Shown in pieces: positions 14,979 through 29,900 of a stretch of 64,000 nt of DNA. A model generated the notes under the pieces. The model searched no databases. It had not been told where the DNA came from and was given only the letters and a program-made list of their open reading frames with translations. Location of the stretch: NCBI GenBank assembly GCA_032207245.1, contig CM063506.1, positions 46,627,409-46,691,408 on the forward strand. Reading direction: 5' to 3'. Each line of letters begins with the position of its first letter. Position 1 is the first letter of the stretch. This DNA comes from Pardosa pseudoannulata (Eukaryota > Arthropoda > Arachnida > Araneae > Lycosidae). The position numbers and the translations under genes are program-made.

Positions 14979-17900
14979 TATATATTACATATACATATAT
15001 ATATATATATTACATATATATAATCACACATTTATATATATTTTGGAAACACAGATTGCTACATGCTCTTCCTTTAACATATCTTTTACCTTGGGAAAAA
15101 AAAAAAAAAAAAAAAAAAAAAAAACACTGGTCTATTACACAGTGATTTTTCTAAAAGTAAAACAAAATTTTAAATACCTCATAAGTAAACGGCTAGTAAG
15201 AAGTTCATCACAAAGATATGCAATAATTTCAGCCTTTTGGGATGGATTTAGAGAGAGAAACGGTTTTTGTTGAAGCCATTCAAGCATCTGTAAAAGGAAA
15301 AAGAAGAATCAATATATCAAGTACAATTTGATTACACTTCATTGACATATGGGAGAACCTAACCCAGATAGCACTTTGTTAGACCCGAAAAATTTTCCTG
15401 TTGTTGAATTAATATTTAGGTGGCATAATTAAACACACATCCTTAGTTTCTGATCCACAATCATATTAGCAGCTGGGGACCAATCCTTGTTCTAGCAGTT
15501 GTGACTACCGCCAGACTTGCAGCATGTTTGCTCTGTTTAGATACTCTAAGAACTGGAGGTGAACAGCTTACTTAAATCATTGTATGCAGGACACAAACTA
15601 GTACGTTTTCTGACAATTGATACTTGAGAACGGGACATGTACTAGTATGTTTTTTGACGATTGATACTTGAGCATGGGTCACATACTAGTATGGGTTAGC
15701 GTAACAACATGGTTTGTTTGTGGGTACAAAAATAAAGGTGTATACAGGAAAACAAAGCTGAATGTTCTTGTCTACTACATAGATTCTGGAAAAATTTAGA
15801 CAAATAAAAACTAGTTTTTATATCAGTCGATGCGACTGATGTAAAATTAAATAATTTTCGATCTACTGAGATTTAACTGAATAACTAAATTTACGCGCAA
15901 AACACCCACTCCCGGTACAATTCCGCTACAAAATGTACCACACACAATGTGTTAAAAACTTCCATTTTGAGGATTTACTAGTTATAAAACTATTACGGTA
16001 TGCTGTTTACTAAAGGTGGAAGTCAATCAATCAATTTATATACATATTGATTGGGTTCTCAAGACAAGGTACCTAAAACAAGAGTATTATCCGAGTGTTT
16101 TTAAAACAAAATAGGAAGTTATTCATAAAATAAAACTTATATGATTCTTTGTGTTAAATCACACTTATGTGTGTTCTGAAAATGAACAAAATATTTCACT
16201 GTTTGAGGACAAATATTTCACATTGTTTAGAAAGCTATTAAAAGCATGCTATTTTAGTATCAGGATCTACCAACTTACTATCGCGGCACTATGTGCTTTA
16301 GCTAGGATATTCATATTACATGTATTTTGTTTCAGTTTTTGATATTCTATCAAGACAAAAAAGTAATAATAAGTGTTTATCTGGTTTATTAAAAATTTTT
16401 GATTTTATTTAAAGATTAATACAGTAATTTAAAAGACTTACATACCTTCAATTACAGGCCAAATTTCCGATAACTTTTAGCACAAATTATTTTGCTAATA
16501 CTTATTTTTGTACAAAGAATAAACATTAGTAGTTTGAAAACAATATGATAATTATCATTGATAATTATACTGCAACTTCTTCCAATAAATATTTTTGTAC
16601 ATACAATGTACAATATTGAATGATTATATTTAAAGAATGTAACAAAAGATATAATTATCTAAATTTAAAATTAGTGTAAAAAACACTAGTTTTAAGTTTA
16701 GATAATTATAACTAAACTAAAATGAAAAAAACCACTTATTGACATAAATTATTGAAAAATAGACAAATGAAATTAACTTACAGGACACTTTTTATCTAAT
16801 GCTATGAAATAAAGTCTTAGAATCTCAGAAACATTATTGTTTGTAATATCAGCATCCTTTAAGTTCTGGCCTAAGACTGTCTGAGCCTATAAGAGGGAAA
16901 ATGGTAAGAAATTAGAATAATGAAAAAAATCATTTCTTCCAAAATACATATACATTAAATACAATAATTCTAATTTTCATAATTTTATAAAAGAAATTGC
17001 AGACATGGCTGAATTTAAATTTAGTATTTTTCTTCTATATAAATTAGATACATAATAATGACTGATAGATTATAACTACATGAATTAAAATGCTTATTAA
17101 GCCATCAATCATAATAATGACTCAATTTACAAGCTGCTCAATTTTAGACCCACTACAGATATATCTTCCTGTATACACTTAAATTTAACTATCACAGAAA
17201 TATTTCAAATATATCAAATATCAGAAATAACTTATGCTGATTAATATAAAACTGAATTTATTCCTTTTTGTATTAATATTCTCATTAAAAAATAATGAAT
17301 ATTAGAATAGTAATACCTCTGGATTATGAGGAACACCTGGATCATCTATTACACAAACAAGTAGGTGATGAACAACAGATAAAAGCTCCTCTTCACATTT
17401 TTCATCTGAATTTAATAATGCTGTTTGAAGAGTGTTCAACGTAGGTAAACTTTCAGCATCTAGAAGTTAAATTATTTATGTTAACAAAGTTTGCAATAAA
17501 ATATATAATGCTAAAACTAAGAAAACTTTGAAGTAAAAAAAAGAGAAAAAATTACCAAAGCCTAGAGTCTCCCCGAAATTGTGAAGAAATTCAAAAACCA
17601 TAAGTATATCTGCAAAAGCTTTACCACATAATTTCACACCAGGTATTCTGTTTAACGTGGGGAGTTCCTGTAAAGTTAATACATGTATGTTTTAATTTTC
17701 TTTTTCATGTATCCCATGTTTTAAAAAATTTCTTTTCAGGTTAACACTTATAAAGTTATTTAAGTCTTTTAAATACTAACAATAAGGTTTTTCAGCATCA
17801 TATCATCTACTGGCTTTTTGAGCTCTCGTAAGTAATCTAACTCTATTCGTCTTTGTTCCTAAAAAAAGAATGAAAAAGAGTCAAAATTTTGTACATAGAG

Positions 17901-20900
17901 AATGAATTTAAAAAATTTAATCTGCATTACATCCCAAAAAATATCTTACCAGTTTTTTCTCCCTATTAATTCTCTTTTCAAAGAGTATTTCTTCACGTTT
18001 CCTTTCTCTTTCCTGTGAAAGTAAAAAATTAAATTCTTTGATTTTCTGAAAATAAAAAAATAAGAACTAAAGAATTTTTAATAAACTTTGCCATTAATGC
18101 ATACATATATCCCCAAGAAGATGAGGCTTCATACTTAAATATCTAATTGCATACTTAAAATTGCCATTGTATGGTACAGTTAAAGAGCTACAAAACATGT
18201 TTTGCTACATGGAGACTAATTAGTTAAGTGTCCAGTATTATAGTTAATTTAGGTTGTCTTACTGATAAAGTATTTTGTCATATATTATTAACAGGTGGAG
18301 CAATAGGTCTTAGTCTCATTAGCCCTCATGTAGCAAAAAAAAAAAAAACTCTAGGTGTATATATACATATGAAACACCAACACAATTGAGACTACTAACA
18401 CAGAACTTATTAGATTTAACTATAAATTTCAATTAATAGTATTGAGGAGAGTAAAACACATACACAAGAAATCCAGTGATTATTAAAATGTAAATCAATA
18501 AAGACATTCAAGACACTTTCTGTCTTATCCTGTCTCATCATGATTCCCTTTATGAAAATGTAATATAAAAATTAAAATTAGAGTAGGCATAAATAACAAT
18601 ATAGCAATAATCTTTTCTTCATTAATGCCCCATCACCCAGTTTGAAAATCACAGTACTAGACCATTATATTTTTACTTATTAGCTGCCAATGATGACAGT
18701 TTCAACCCTCATAACCTTATTTGAAACGAGCCCTTTTATAAATTCAAACAATATAATCTTAAAAAACTGAAAAAGCAATATTTTTATTGATTTATTGCTT
18801 ACTTCAGCTTAAGAAGAAGTATGTTCTTTAAGACTAACCAATTTGCTTCAGGTGAAATATAAGTCTGCTTGGCCCAATTTTGAAATTTTGGGCTTTTCCC
18901 TCATTTTAGCTAGATTACAAAACATATCAGACTCATTAAATGTTTATTTTTCCATTTTTGTTTTGACTCAATTGTAATTTTTGCCCATCTTACTTATTTT
19001 CTGGTCTCATATGTTTTCATTTTATTATTTCCTGCTTTTTTCTCCAATTTTTGCTTATTTATGCCAATTAGTCTTTTTTTATCAACAGCTAAAGTTATAA
19101 TTAAGAAATAAAATGCTACATCTGTTTTGCACATCTATATATAGCCCCTCTTCTCTCTAACTCTATGAAAGCCCTGAAAATAATTGTCAAACTTAAATTT
19201 ATTGTAAAAATAAATTGCCATTATGTCCAGTGTATCTTTCCCAACATTCAAAATTTATCCTAGATTTTCTAGGAGATTTTTTCAGAATATTTTGTACATG
19301 TACAGTCCCAAAATTTGAATATTTCCTCAAATTTAATGTACAATAGGATTAAAGCACACATGTTCCCTTTTTATGAAGAATAGAAAACACTCAAAAAATA
19401 CATACCTCTTGTTTTTTCCTGTTTTCCAAAGCTCTAACAAGTATCATATGTTGTCTTCGCCTTTCTCTCTCCTAAAAATTTACAAAATGATATTGTAAAA
19501 AAAGCTGTAAAAACTTGGAATTTAGAAAAAGAAAATTACATTCATATTATAAAAATACAAAAACACAAAGATGCAGGTTAAAACACAAAATTAAATCAAA
19601 ATCTAAAGGGCACACAGATGCATGTTAAGCAAAATCATAGTACATCTAATACAGCATTTTGTAACTTTTGTGCTTACTAAGATTAAAATTATTTAATCAC
19701 AGACCTAACTCAAATGACATCTTTAAAATAGTTTGGAAAAGAAAAAAAAAGGTCTATCTTGTGAAAATGGGGAGGGCATTAATCAATGAGGAACAAAATC
19801 AGAAGCTACCATCTGATAACAAGATAAAACAGAGGATCTGTAAAAAAAAAAATAACAGTAAAATTTGAAATTTCTCTCTGTACATTACAGTAATATTAAA
19901 AATTTACTTCTTAATAGAAGGAATCAATCCTAGCTGGTGACCTTTAATTTTATATGAATTTTAATTGTAGGCAATTATGAATTTTTTTTTTTAATGGTCT
20001 AAGAAATTTTTCTTACCCAAATAAATGTCTTAGAAGGATAAAACACCTTTAACACATTTCCCAACAGAGCAGCATATGCTGATACATGTATGGGAAAAAG
20101 CACTATATGTGGCTCCCAAAAGTAAACTTTTATCCTTTAGTATAGGTATGGCTTAACCACAGTCAGCATATGGCCCACAACACAATTCACTAATGCTACA
20201 TTGATTATATAGTAAATATAAAATCATTTGACTGTTTTATTAACTACTCTTATACGCATGAAATTATAAATATTTAATGGTTTTATTGTTAACTTATGCA
20301 AATAGTAATGATAATAACTAAAATAATGTATAGCTTTTAATTTTCACCCTTAATTTTTATACACATGTGGCATAATAATAGAGTAAAATAAATATCCGAA
20401 GCAGTCCATGTCTTTCAGATTTAACAGGCCTGCTTTAGATTTTAAATGTATAAATTAACAGAAGGCATTGTTTTGCTTTTCCTGGGAGTGGCTTATACCA
20501 TTTTGTTTCAACATGTGATTTTGTTAGTGATTTTTTTTTTTTAAATTGTATATAATAATAAGCTAATTTATGCAAACTTGAGACATTACATAAGATTTTC
20601 AAGCTTTTATCAATGTAGAATAAAAATGAATAGTCATTTTATTATATCAAGCACAGTAAATCAACCCCAAAAGATTTAAAAATTATTTTTAACTCTTATA
20701 ATTCTTCATATGTTTCAAGACAATTTTTCATATAAATCACTTTTAGAAAGTATTGAACAAAGCTTACAGAGCTAAATATGTTCTGAATAAGAAATATAAA
20801 GTACCTAACATTTAATTAAATTAAATATATCACAAAAATATTTCTAAAGCTTAAAACAAATGTATCTTATGTTAAAAAAGAAATGGACTGGAAGTAACAT

Positions 20901-23900
20901 GCAGAAAATAACAGCTAAATAAGTAAAAGTCAAGTACGACAAAAACTATGCAAAAAACATTATACAAAGGATTTCTAAGCATAAACAGACATCAAAAATA
21001 TTCTTTATACAGCACAATTAGAAAACCTTAAAATCCATCAATGCAATTTGAGCACAGAAAAGGTTTTTAAAAAGATTTTCATGGATTCTAATGACTACAG
21101 GAAATTTTTTAGATGTTGGGAGGAACAAAGAAGAACAGCAACCAAGCGTTCAAACAAAAACAGCTGCAATGCACAAAAGGCTTCTTCATGCATTATTAGT
21201 ATAGCACAAGTACACACAAGCATACATCAGACAAACACCTAACAGTTACATACCAAATCAACCATTAGCAGCATTTCCCTACGTTTCTGCATTTCCTAAT
21301 TTGCAGAAGAAAAACAAGATTTCATAAAATGTTATGGATTTAAGAAACAAAAAAATTTAAAATTAGATGACAGTTTTCAAAAGATTTACTCCAAAATTGC
21401 TTTAAAATGATAGCAATTAAGAAACAAGTTTTACTGACAAGGAGTAAGAAAGCAAAGAAAATTGGTGTTTCTTAAAGTATTTTCCTTCTTTCAATGTAAA
21501 CCAAATTATTACGTACAAGATTGAGATTGATCACTTTGAGATTGTTCTTGAGTCTCGATAACTTCTACTTATAAAAAAACTGTCATAAAGATTGATTTTC
21601 AGTCAGCAATCCTTTTTTCCTGCTCTTCTCCTTAAACTGATTCTGCTTATTTTAATAAAGCTTTGTTCCCTGGTAAATCATCTTATAGATACTAGTTGGA
21701 AAATTGTGCAAGTGTGAAAACCAAGCCACACTCTGCCATTCGATGAAACAAAAGGAAGACTCCTTGCAAACTACAAAGCACCTATGCTATCTCTTATTTT
21801 TTGTGGTTGTCTTGAAATTGCAAAAGGTTTGCAAAAACTCTAGAGTCACAAAACCAAAATGTTCATGGTCAAAATTACTGTGAACTTAAATGGATTATGA
21901 TCTTGCATGACCTTTTAAGAGGTCACATACATTCCAATCCTCTGATATTGTCTCATTGTTTACCCTAAATCCTTTAAAGGGCAAAATGGATTTTAATTTA
22001 CATTTTTTCCCCCACACTTTATTGCAAACTTTTCTCAGTTAATGACTGACTTTTCCTTGGCTGTATGAAGATAGAATCAATGGATTCTTCCTTAATACAG
22101 GAAAAAGAAAAACTATCAACTATATTACACATTAACAAATGGTATATTAAGACATACTTTCCAAATTTATTTTTTGTTCAAAAGAACTAAGGAAATGCAC
22201 CATTTTCTCTTGAACCACTCTAACCAGCTGCAAGTGCATGGAAATTTAAGGTACCACTTTTATAAAGCAATAAGCTTATATATATAAAAGAGTTTCCTAC
22301 AAGGAATCAGTAAATAAAAAGTAGAAGGTGCAACAGAAACAGGTATGTTTGCATAGCACATGTAATATCAATTACATACATAAATTTAAAATAAACTTTT
22401 CAACAAAATGTACTCAATTTCCTCAAACTTATCAAGAGTTGAAAGGGAGAAAATCTTTCAAATGTGAACTATACATATTGATTTATCTAGCTGAAAATGA
22501 ATTTTAAACACCATAGATTAATAAAGAAATAGAAAAGGAATTGAATTCTGCTCATTTCCACTAAATCTAAGAAAATTTTCTAACAAAATATTAATAAACA
22601 TGGATATTAGTATGAAAATCAATATGAACTGCATGGGACATCCTAGAGTTAAACTGGTTTCTCAGATGGCATACTTTTAGTATCAAAAGTTCTCCAAATC
22701 ATACAGAAAATAAGATAAAGAAATAGGAATGGAATTTAAATTTATGTTCAACAGCAAAAAACTAAATTTTTTTTTTGCAAAATAGTAATGAAAATGGCGA
22801 TTAGTACAATACTAATAGAAACTGTATGGACACTAAAATATTAAACTGGATTTCAGATGGCATACTTACTAAATATTTAATAACAAAAGTTTCATATTTT
22901 CAATTTAAAGCAAAAACAGACTGAATATATATATATATATACTAAGAAAAGCATACTTTTCTACAATTCTAATTGTTGGGAAAGGGAGGGAACAAAACAT
23001 AATAGTGACTTTGAATCAAAGCTCTATTATTTTAGATCCTATCTTTCATAAAAAATTAAAATAGAAAAATGAAAAATATTTTAACTTCGTTTACTAATGG
23101 TGAATCCAAAAAATAAAACCTCTTCGTGTGTAAAATAAAATAATAAAAAATATTTTTAAATAAATAAATAAAATACCCCTTTAAAATCTTAAAATTTTAT
23201 CATAACTTTCACTCGATTGAACAAAAACATAAAATGGATGTATGATTGAAAAAAAAATTTTTTTAAATAAGAAAAAACCTCAATTATTGCATTAAAAGCA
23301 TAATAATAGTAAATTAAAAATTTTGACAGAAAAAAAAGAAAAAAAGACAGTAAAATATTTTATACCTGTTCTCTTAGAAAAACAGCTTGCTGTCTTTTCA
23401 TTTCTTGTTCCTACAATTAGACACATATTTATAATATTTTGCATATGATGTTACATTTATAAATATTTTACATAACATATAATTTATAATCAATCATAAG
23501 AAAAAAGATTAACATAACTTCCAGAAAAAACATTGCAGTATTTAATGTTTGAAACTTTAGCTAGTGTGAAATTTCTACCTATGCATTTATGTACACTTAA
23601 AAAAATATTCCATGTCATTGTAAATAACTTCGATTATTTAGATCCAAATTTAGGGCAGGATTTGAAATTCTTTTACTTTCGGTAGTGAAAGAATCAAATT
23701 TTGCTTAGTTTGTAGTAATTATTTTTGAAAGTGAAAATGTGAATGTTAAATAAATCTATACCTCTAGAAGTTGCTGTGCTCTGATTTCCCTTTCAATTCT
23801 CATTTGTTCTAAACGCTCAAATTTTTCTTGTTGTTTCATCATCCGCTGCTGTTCCTTTTGTTTCCGACTTTCTTCAGCTGATCGATAAAATAGTAAAATC

Positions 23901-26900
23901 AATATTTTTAAAGAATGAAAGACTTTTTCAGCAATACTAATACAATACTTTCAATATTACTAATATTCTTAACCCAAGTATTTGTTATTTTTAGTTCAAA
24001 GTATGATTAACACTATATAAATAATTTAATAATAAAAATAAATTATTTACCTAAAATGATGCTTATTAGCTAGTATAAAAAATTTTATAATATAACCTTT
24101 TAAAATACACTTCTGAATGATGACTAATTAAAATTACTGGATAATGGTGTGTGTATAAATAGATATAGACACACACATGAAAATTTAAAGTATTCCTACT
24201 TCACAGTCACCATGTTAAAATATAATCTTTTATATAAGGTACTATGTGACAGCAAAAAAGGCACATAGTCAACAGAAAAGAAAATGAATTTAAAACGAAT
24301 ACTATTAATGCAATGTTAATATCAATTCATACAATTATTGTTACCAAGTTAAAACTTGTTAATATAAGCTTAAGACAACCTCCTAACAAGTAAAATCCTT
24401 TGTTAAAAAAACCAACTAAATACCTGAAAATTATTAATTAATAATCCATGCAAAATGGTTTTAAAAATCAGTATTTAACACATAAAATACATATTAAAAA
24501 TTTACACTTCATGAAACTTGTGTATGATCACAGAATCTTTTAATGCTATGCTTAATAATTAATAATAAATTATTTACAGAGTAAATAGAAGCTTTTAAGT
24601 ACTTATATAGTTAATAGAAAGACAATGCAAGGTCATGTTAGTATAAGCATAGATAGAAAATAAATGCCAAATGCAATAACTCCAACAGGCATTAACTTGA
24701 CATAGTTTAGAGATTAAAATACTAAATCTCCATACATACATTATTGGAAATGATCAATAATAAAAGTTCTTCCCCAAAAGGCAATATTTTTCACTTTGAT
24801 TTAAATACATATGTTTATCCCTAAATAGTCCAAAATATACAGCGCACACGCATGCATAGGCATTAGTGCATTCTATAATTTGTATACATAATTAACTCAC
24901 ATAAAACATGTCTATGACCCCTCTGCCTCGCAACAGCGGCATTTTGACCCTTTGGCCAAATATAGTTGAATGCCCAAGATTTAGATGCAACTGAAATCAT
25001 ATCAAGCATTACATGGTATTTCATTTCTGGCTTCAATTTTAAAAAGAGTACAGTAAAGCACCGTTTATAAGTTTCTCATTTATACATTGTTTTACCCATT
25101 ACAATGGGTATGATATTTTATCACTGTCCTAATGAATTTGTAACCATTATACAGTCTTTTGTCTATGACACAAAACTTCAATTAAATGTCATTTTCCCCT
25201 TTTCTACTTGAAATTTTCTGACACACTCTGTTGGAAAACTTCAAATTTATTTTTATGTTTAAAAAAAAAAAAATCTAATGCACAAAATTATATTTATATT
25301 TATTATTATACTTCATAAACACAGACAAATGGAACATCAAATGATTACAAGTTATTCTTTTTTAATTAAAAAACAATTCTGAATGCACATAAGTAGCATA
25401 ATTAGTACTTAAGATATGCAAAAAAGATATGACTTTTCTTAATTTTACGATAAATGCTTAGTTTTAACATATAATTGCTACTCTGTGTTGAATTAGACTA
25501 ATAGTAGAAGTTTAGAAAGCTTTATAATTAATTTTACATACACTTATTACAGTTAAAACTGTTTAGTAAAATTTTGATTTTACATCTTTTCATAGTTTTA
25601 TATTGGTTCTTAGAATGAAGTATAAAAGGTGCTTTACTGCATATTTAGAAAGCATAAAATCATTTATTTTTATATCTATGTTTAGGAAAATAAAACACTA
25701 TTAATCTATAAGAACAATGTCAGCTACTAACCAATACAGGATTAATTTTTGAGAATACTTAAAAAATATTTTTATTTCGTAAATAGAGCACACCTTTTCT
25801 TATTGAAATTTTTGTTGTCTGAAGTGAGGTCAATAAATGATCTTTTACAATTTCATAATGACTGAAAGAATACTAAGTAGTGAGGATTTAAATTGAGTTT
25901 CTGGTCACGAAAATTCATAAAAAGTTCAAAATATCCAGAAAAATTTTATGCTATTATGTGTGCTCACAGTCAATTTAATTAGTATTGTACTATCTCTTAC
26001 ATACATAGACTGTAATATAAAATTAAATTCCAATATTAAATAGCCCAACCTGTTTTAAAAGTTTAAAAAAAAACTATGCAACGATAAAAAAGATAACAGA
26101 AGGCTTCCAATACAAATGACAAAAATTGTGTAGACACACACACAGTCATTTATTTTATTCATACAAATTAAAATTTAAACAAATACCATTTCCAATAAGC
26201 TATACTTTTACACTGTTCATAAGATTAAAGATGTCAAGAAGTATTTGTATATTTTTTAGCAAAATAAATTGGAGAAAAAAAAATTATTGAAGCTTTTTAC
26301 AGTTCTAATTATTACAGTGAAACATTTTTACCTGAATAGCTTTACTACTCTTTGTTTCTATTTTAACGTTTTTGAACTTTATTTCTGATTTTATCTTCTA
26401 CAAATTTATGAGACACAAAATAAAATTTTACAGAAAACTAATTTTCCACTTAGCACCTGTGCTAATTTTAAAACAAATTTGATATTTCTTACAATATTGT
26501 CACATACAACACTGCAACTCTTTGAAAATCATTTGTATTCTACTATTTGGCATTCTTACATGGGAAGGAATGGATTTGTTTTGATTTGGACATTAAATTT
26601 TGGCATTGCCATTAATCCTCTATATAATAATAGCCTAAGTTGTCTGTCCGCGAATTTATGAAGCGGTTGGACCTGGAATGGATAGAGGTGTCCATATTGG
26701 ATTTTTGACGAGTTATTATTAGCAAAATTCAAAGCGAGTAAAGTTTATCTTCTCCTAAGCTAGCGATCCAATTGTGAAATAAATTGGTATAAATAAGCAT
26801 CATATTACAACGAAAAATACTGTCATATTTAAAACATTCAAAATTCACCTCGTCCCCTTTTTGAGCATTTAATGACATTATAATAAGCCCTATTTAGGAG

Positions 26901-29900
26901 TAAAGTTTATTTTCTCCTAAACTATAGATCTGATTCTAAAATAAATTGGTATAAATAAGCATCGTATCACAGCAAAAAATACTGTCATATTTAAAACATT
27001 CAAAATTCACCTCGTCCCCCTTTTCGAGCATTTAATGCCATTATATTAAGCCCTATTTTAGGAGCAGGCTATTAAATTTATCAATTTATCACATAATAGA
27101 TAGGTAAAAATAACAATTTTTTTCTATCATAATGACATCATTCCTTTAACTACCTCATTTAATCATTTCTTTTAGATTATTTAAATATTTTCTGCATGAT
27201 TTCCATACGTTTTATCCCTAAACTTAGATATTACCTAAATAATTTTCTTTTATATTTGGTTTAAATAATAGATTAGGTAATAAGTGATAATTTTATTCAA
27301 TTATTTTTGTAGAACGATAATTCTCAGCCAAAAAACAAACTGTTTTTTTACCTGCCTAATAGGGTAGTTTTACAATTCTGGAAAATTAAAAATTTTACTG
27401 ATCCCGTCATATGACAGACTATATGCTAGTTTCAGATAGAATTTTGCTGCATACAGTTAACAATAAGCTCTTGGATGCAGACTCATACATAACTTTTTCC
27501 AACATTTGAAAATTTTATTTTAGTTTTGCAGTTTATTATATACCTGATAAGAAGTTATTATATTTACCCTAGTCTGAACAATTATTTACTAATTACTTAA
27601 AATCATTACCCTGAAAAAGGTAAAATAGAAGGTACATTTTACACATCTTTCCTGTTTGAAAATAATAAAATTGCGGTGGCTATGAGCATTTTTATGACAA
27701 TATACATAATTACTTTTCTATTTGACTCTTTTCATTTACTATAAAAAATCTTCCATTTGTAACAGTAAAAATAAAAAAACTTTTGTCATAAATAAGACAT
27801 CTGGCTGCTTATACTAAAAATCAAAGCATGCTGGCTGAGAGGCTAAAAAAATGCAATAAAAATATTAACCCAAATGCAAGAGTTTACCACAAAAAAATGA
27901 AACAAGTTTTTTTTCATTTTAATTAGATAAAAACAAAGGAAAGATTTATTTACAAAAAATCACTACAATTTCTTACATAGGGATTTTAAATAACTGTTGA
28001 ATGTATGTATTTACAAGATTAATAATGTACATGAATGTGAAGATCATTACTTTGAAGAAAAATTCCAGATAAATGTTGCAAGTTAAATATTTAAACAAGC
28101 TTTTTTTTTTTCCATTTGAAATATTTTATTACTGAACTTAGCTAAAGGGACATGAATTCATGTTTCCTTCAGCTTCCAAAATTTCAATTTCACTAAAATT
28201 GTACACTGAATAATCATTTAGATAATTCCTTAACATGTACTTAAAAGTCCTAAACAAATTAATGAATAAGAAATAAAACATGCAATGATATTTAAAATAC
28301 ATTTTAAACGGAATACATAAAGAGGTAAAATGAAGACTGATAAAATAAAGCAAGAAAAATATGTAAAATAATAGAATGTCAGAAAAAATTATAAAATCAT
28401 AAAGGCATGCAAACCTCGTAATCGTTTTTCTTCTCTAGCAGCCATTAAGGCTTGTTCTCTCTGAGCTTGCCTTAGCATCTTTGCCTCTATAGCCTCTCGA
28501 GATTTTGCTACATTATAAATAATAAGAAAATTAAAATGGAGTAATGACTTTTGGATGAGACAGAACCGGTGTGTAAATTTTCTAGATATTCTATAATTGT
28601 GTTTTATTATAGTCTGTATAGCAATAGGATTTCTTTACCGTGTGCTGATAAAAACATTTAAATATCCATTTAAACAAACAAAAAGCTTAAAATGAGATTT
28701 TAAGAATATAAAAAGCTAAGATTTTATAAGAATAACAAAAAATTTCCTCATTATTAATAAATTTACACAAAGACTACAAAATGCCAAACTTTTATATGGC
28801 AGAATTATAAATTAAGCAGTTATTACTTCCATCAGTTTTATTACAAGTCAAGAAAATCCTAAGAAAAAAATTAAAATATCAAATTTATCTCATAAAAAGC
28901 AAAATCTCATTCAAAGAATATTTTTAAAAACTGTTGCTGATACTTAGTACATTTAAAATAACTTAGTCAAAACATTAAGAAAACAAAACTGTGTAGAAAG
29001 AAAAAAGAATAAAAACTGTACACACTAAAATACATGCTTTGATAAGAACTAAAAAACATTGATTACCTCATTCATGAAAATTATTAGATTAATACATATT
29101 ATTATATAAACACACACTACATTAAATTATATTTTCTAAAAAACAACAAAAATATAATAGGACATTAATAAAAATTCTTTTAAACCTAATTAAATGAACT
29201 ACAAAATCTTGAAAATCTTCCAATACCTTGTTGTTCTAAATGGTGTTGCAACTGTTTTTGTTCCCACTGACGTTGTTGTTCCTCTTCTTCAGCAGATTTT
29301 TGCTGTTGAGGCTTGCGACTCTGTACACCTAAACGCCCTTTCATAGATTTCGCTTCTTCAATTCGAGCAACTACTTCTTGTTCCGTTAACAAAACATAAT
29401 CCTGGGGAAAGTTCAATACAATTAGCAAAACTTTAAGCTTTAAGACTGAAATCATAATTAAATATATAAGAGAAAGTGTCCTGGCGATTGCTGTTACTTA
29501 TTTGGCATTACCCAGAAACTTAAGAAATGCTATGGATATCAATAACACTAGCCTTTTATCATCACTTTTTATCTTCACCACCCATTCTTATGGATCTGTC
29601 TTTATAGCAATTTTAACCTGCAATAACGTTTTGGGATACACAACTACAATTACCTATTAGTGCTACCAAAGCCTCTGATTGCATTGCATGTTTTTGAAGA
29701 GATAACAGGCATTTTACACATTTGATTATGTACAATGTACTTAATTTTTTTTTCTTTATTCTGTCTTTAACAACTTTCAAAACAAGGCTAAATTTTATTA
29801 GGTTAGTAGACAGCTTATGGCTAATGCAGCTACTGCCTAGTTTAGGAAATAAAAAATGATTAACTATATGACTAAAATTAATTTAGAAACTAAGGAAAAT

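Larger units (their letters stand above)
16887..23365. other. Introns between exons 17 and 24
   Basis: Apart from the exons, the SINE fragment at 18294 and the 191-bp duplication at 22525, nothing is recognisable. Introns 20-21, 21-22 and 22-23 are only 91-113 bp, while those around exon 18 are about 2 kb. Confidence 0.7.
23878..28414. other. Exon 15-16 intron (4.5 kb)
   Basis: Apart from Helitron-like copy 1 I see only A+T-rich noncoding sequence with short homopolymers; no conserved exon or RNA gene. Confidence 0.7.

Noticed and set aside
14917..15273. 118-codon plus-strand open frame
   Set aside because: It runs through a TA microsatellite and poly-A (poly-Lys) and then reads antisense across exon 25.
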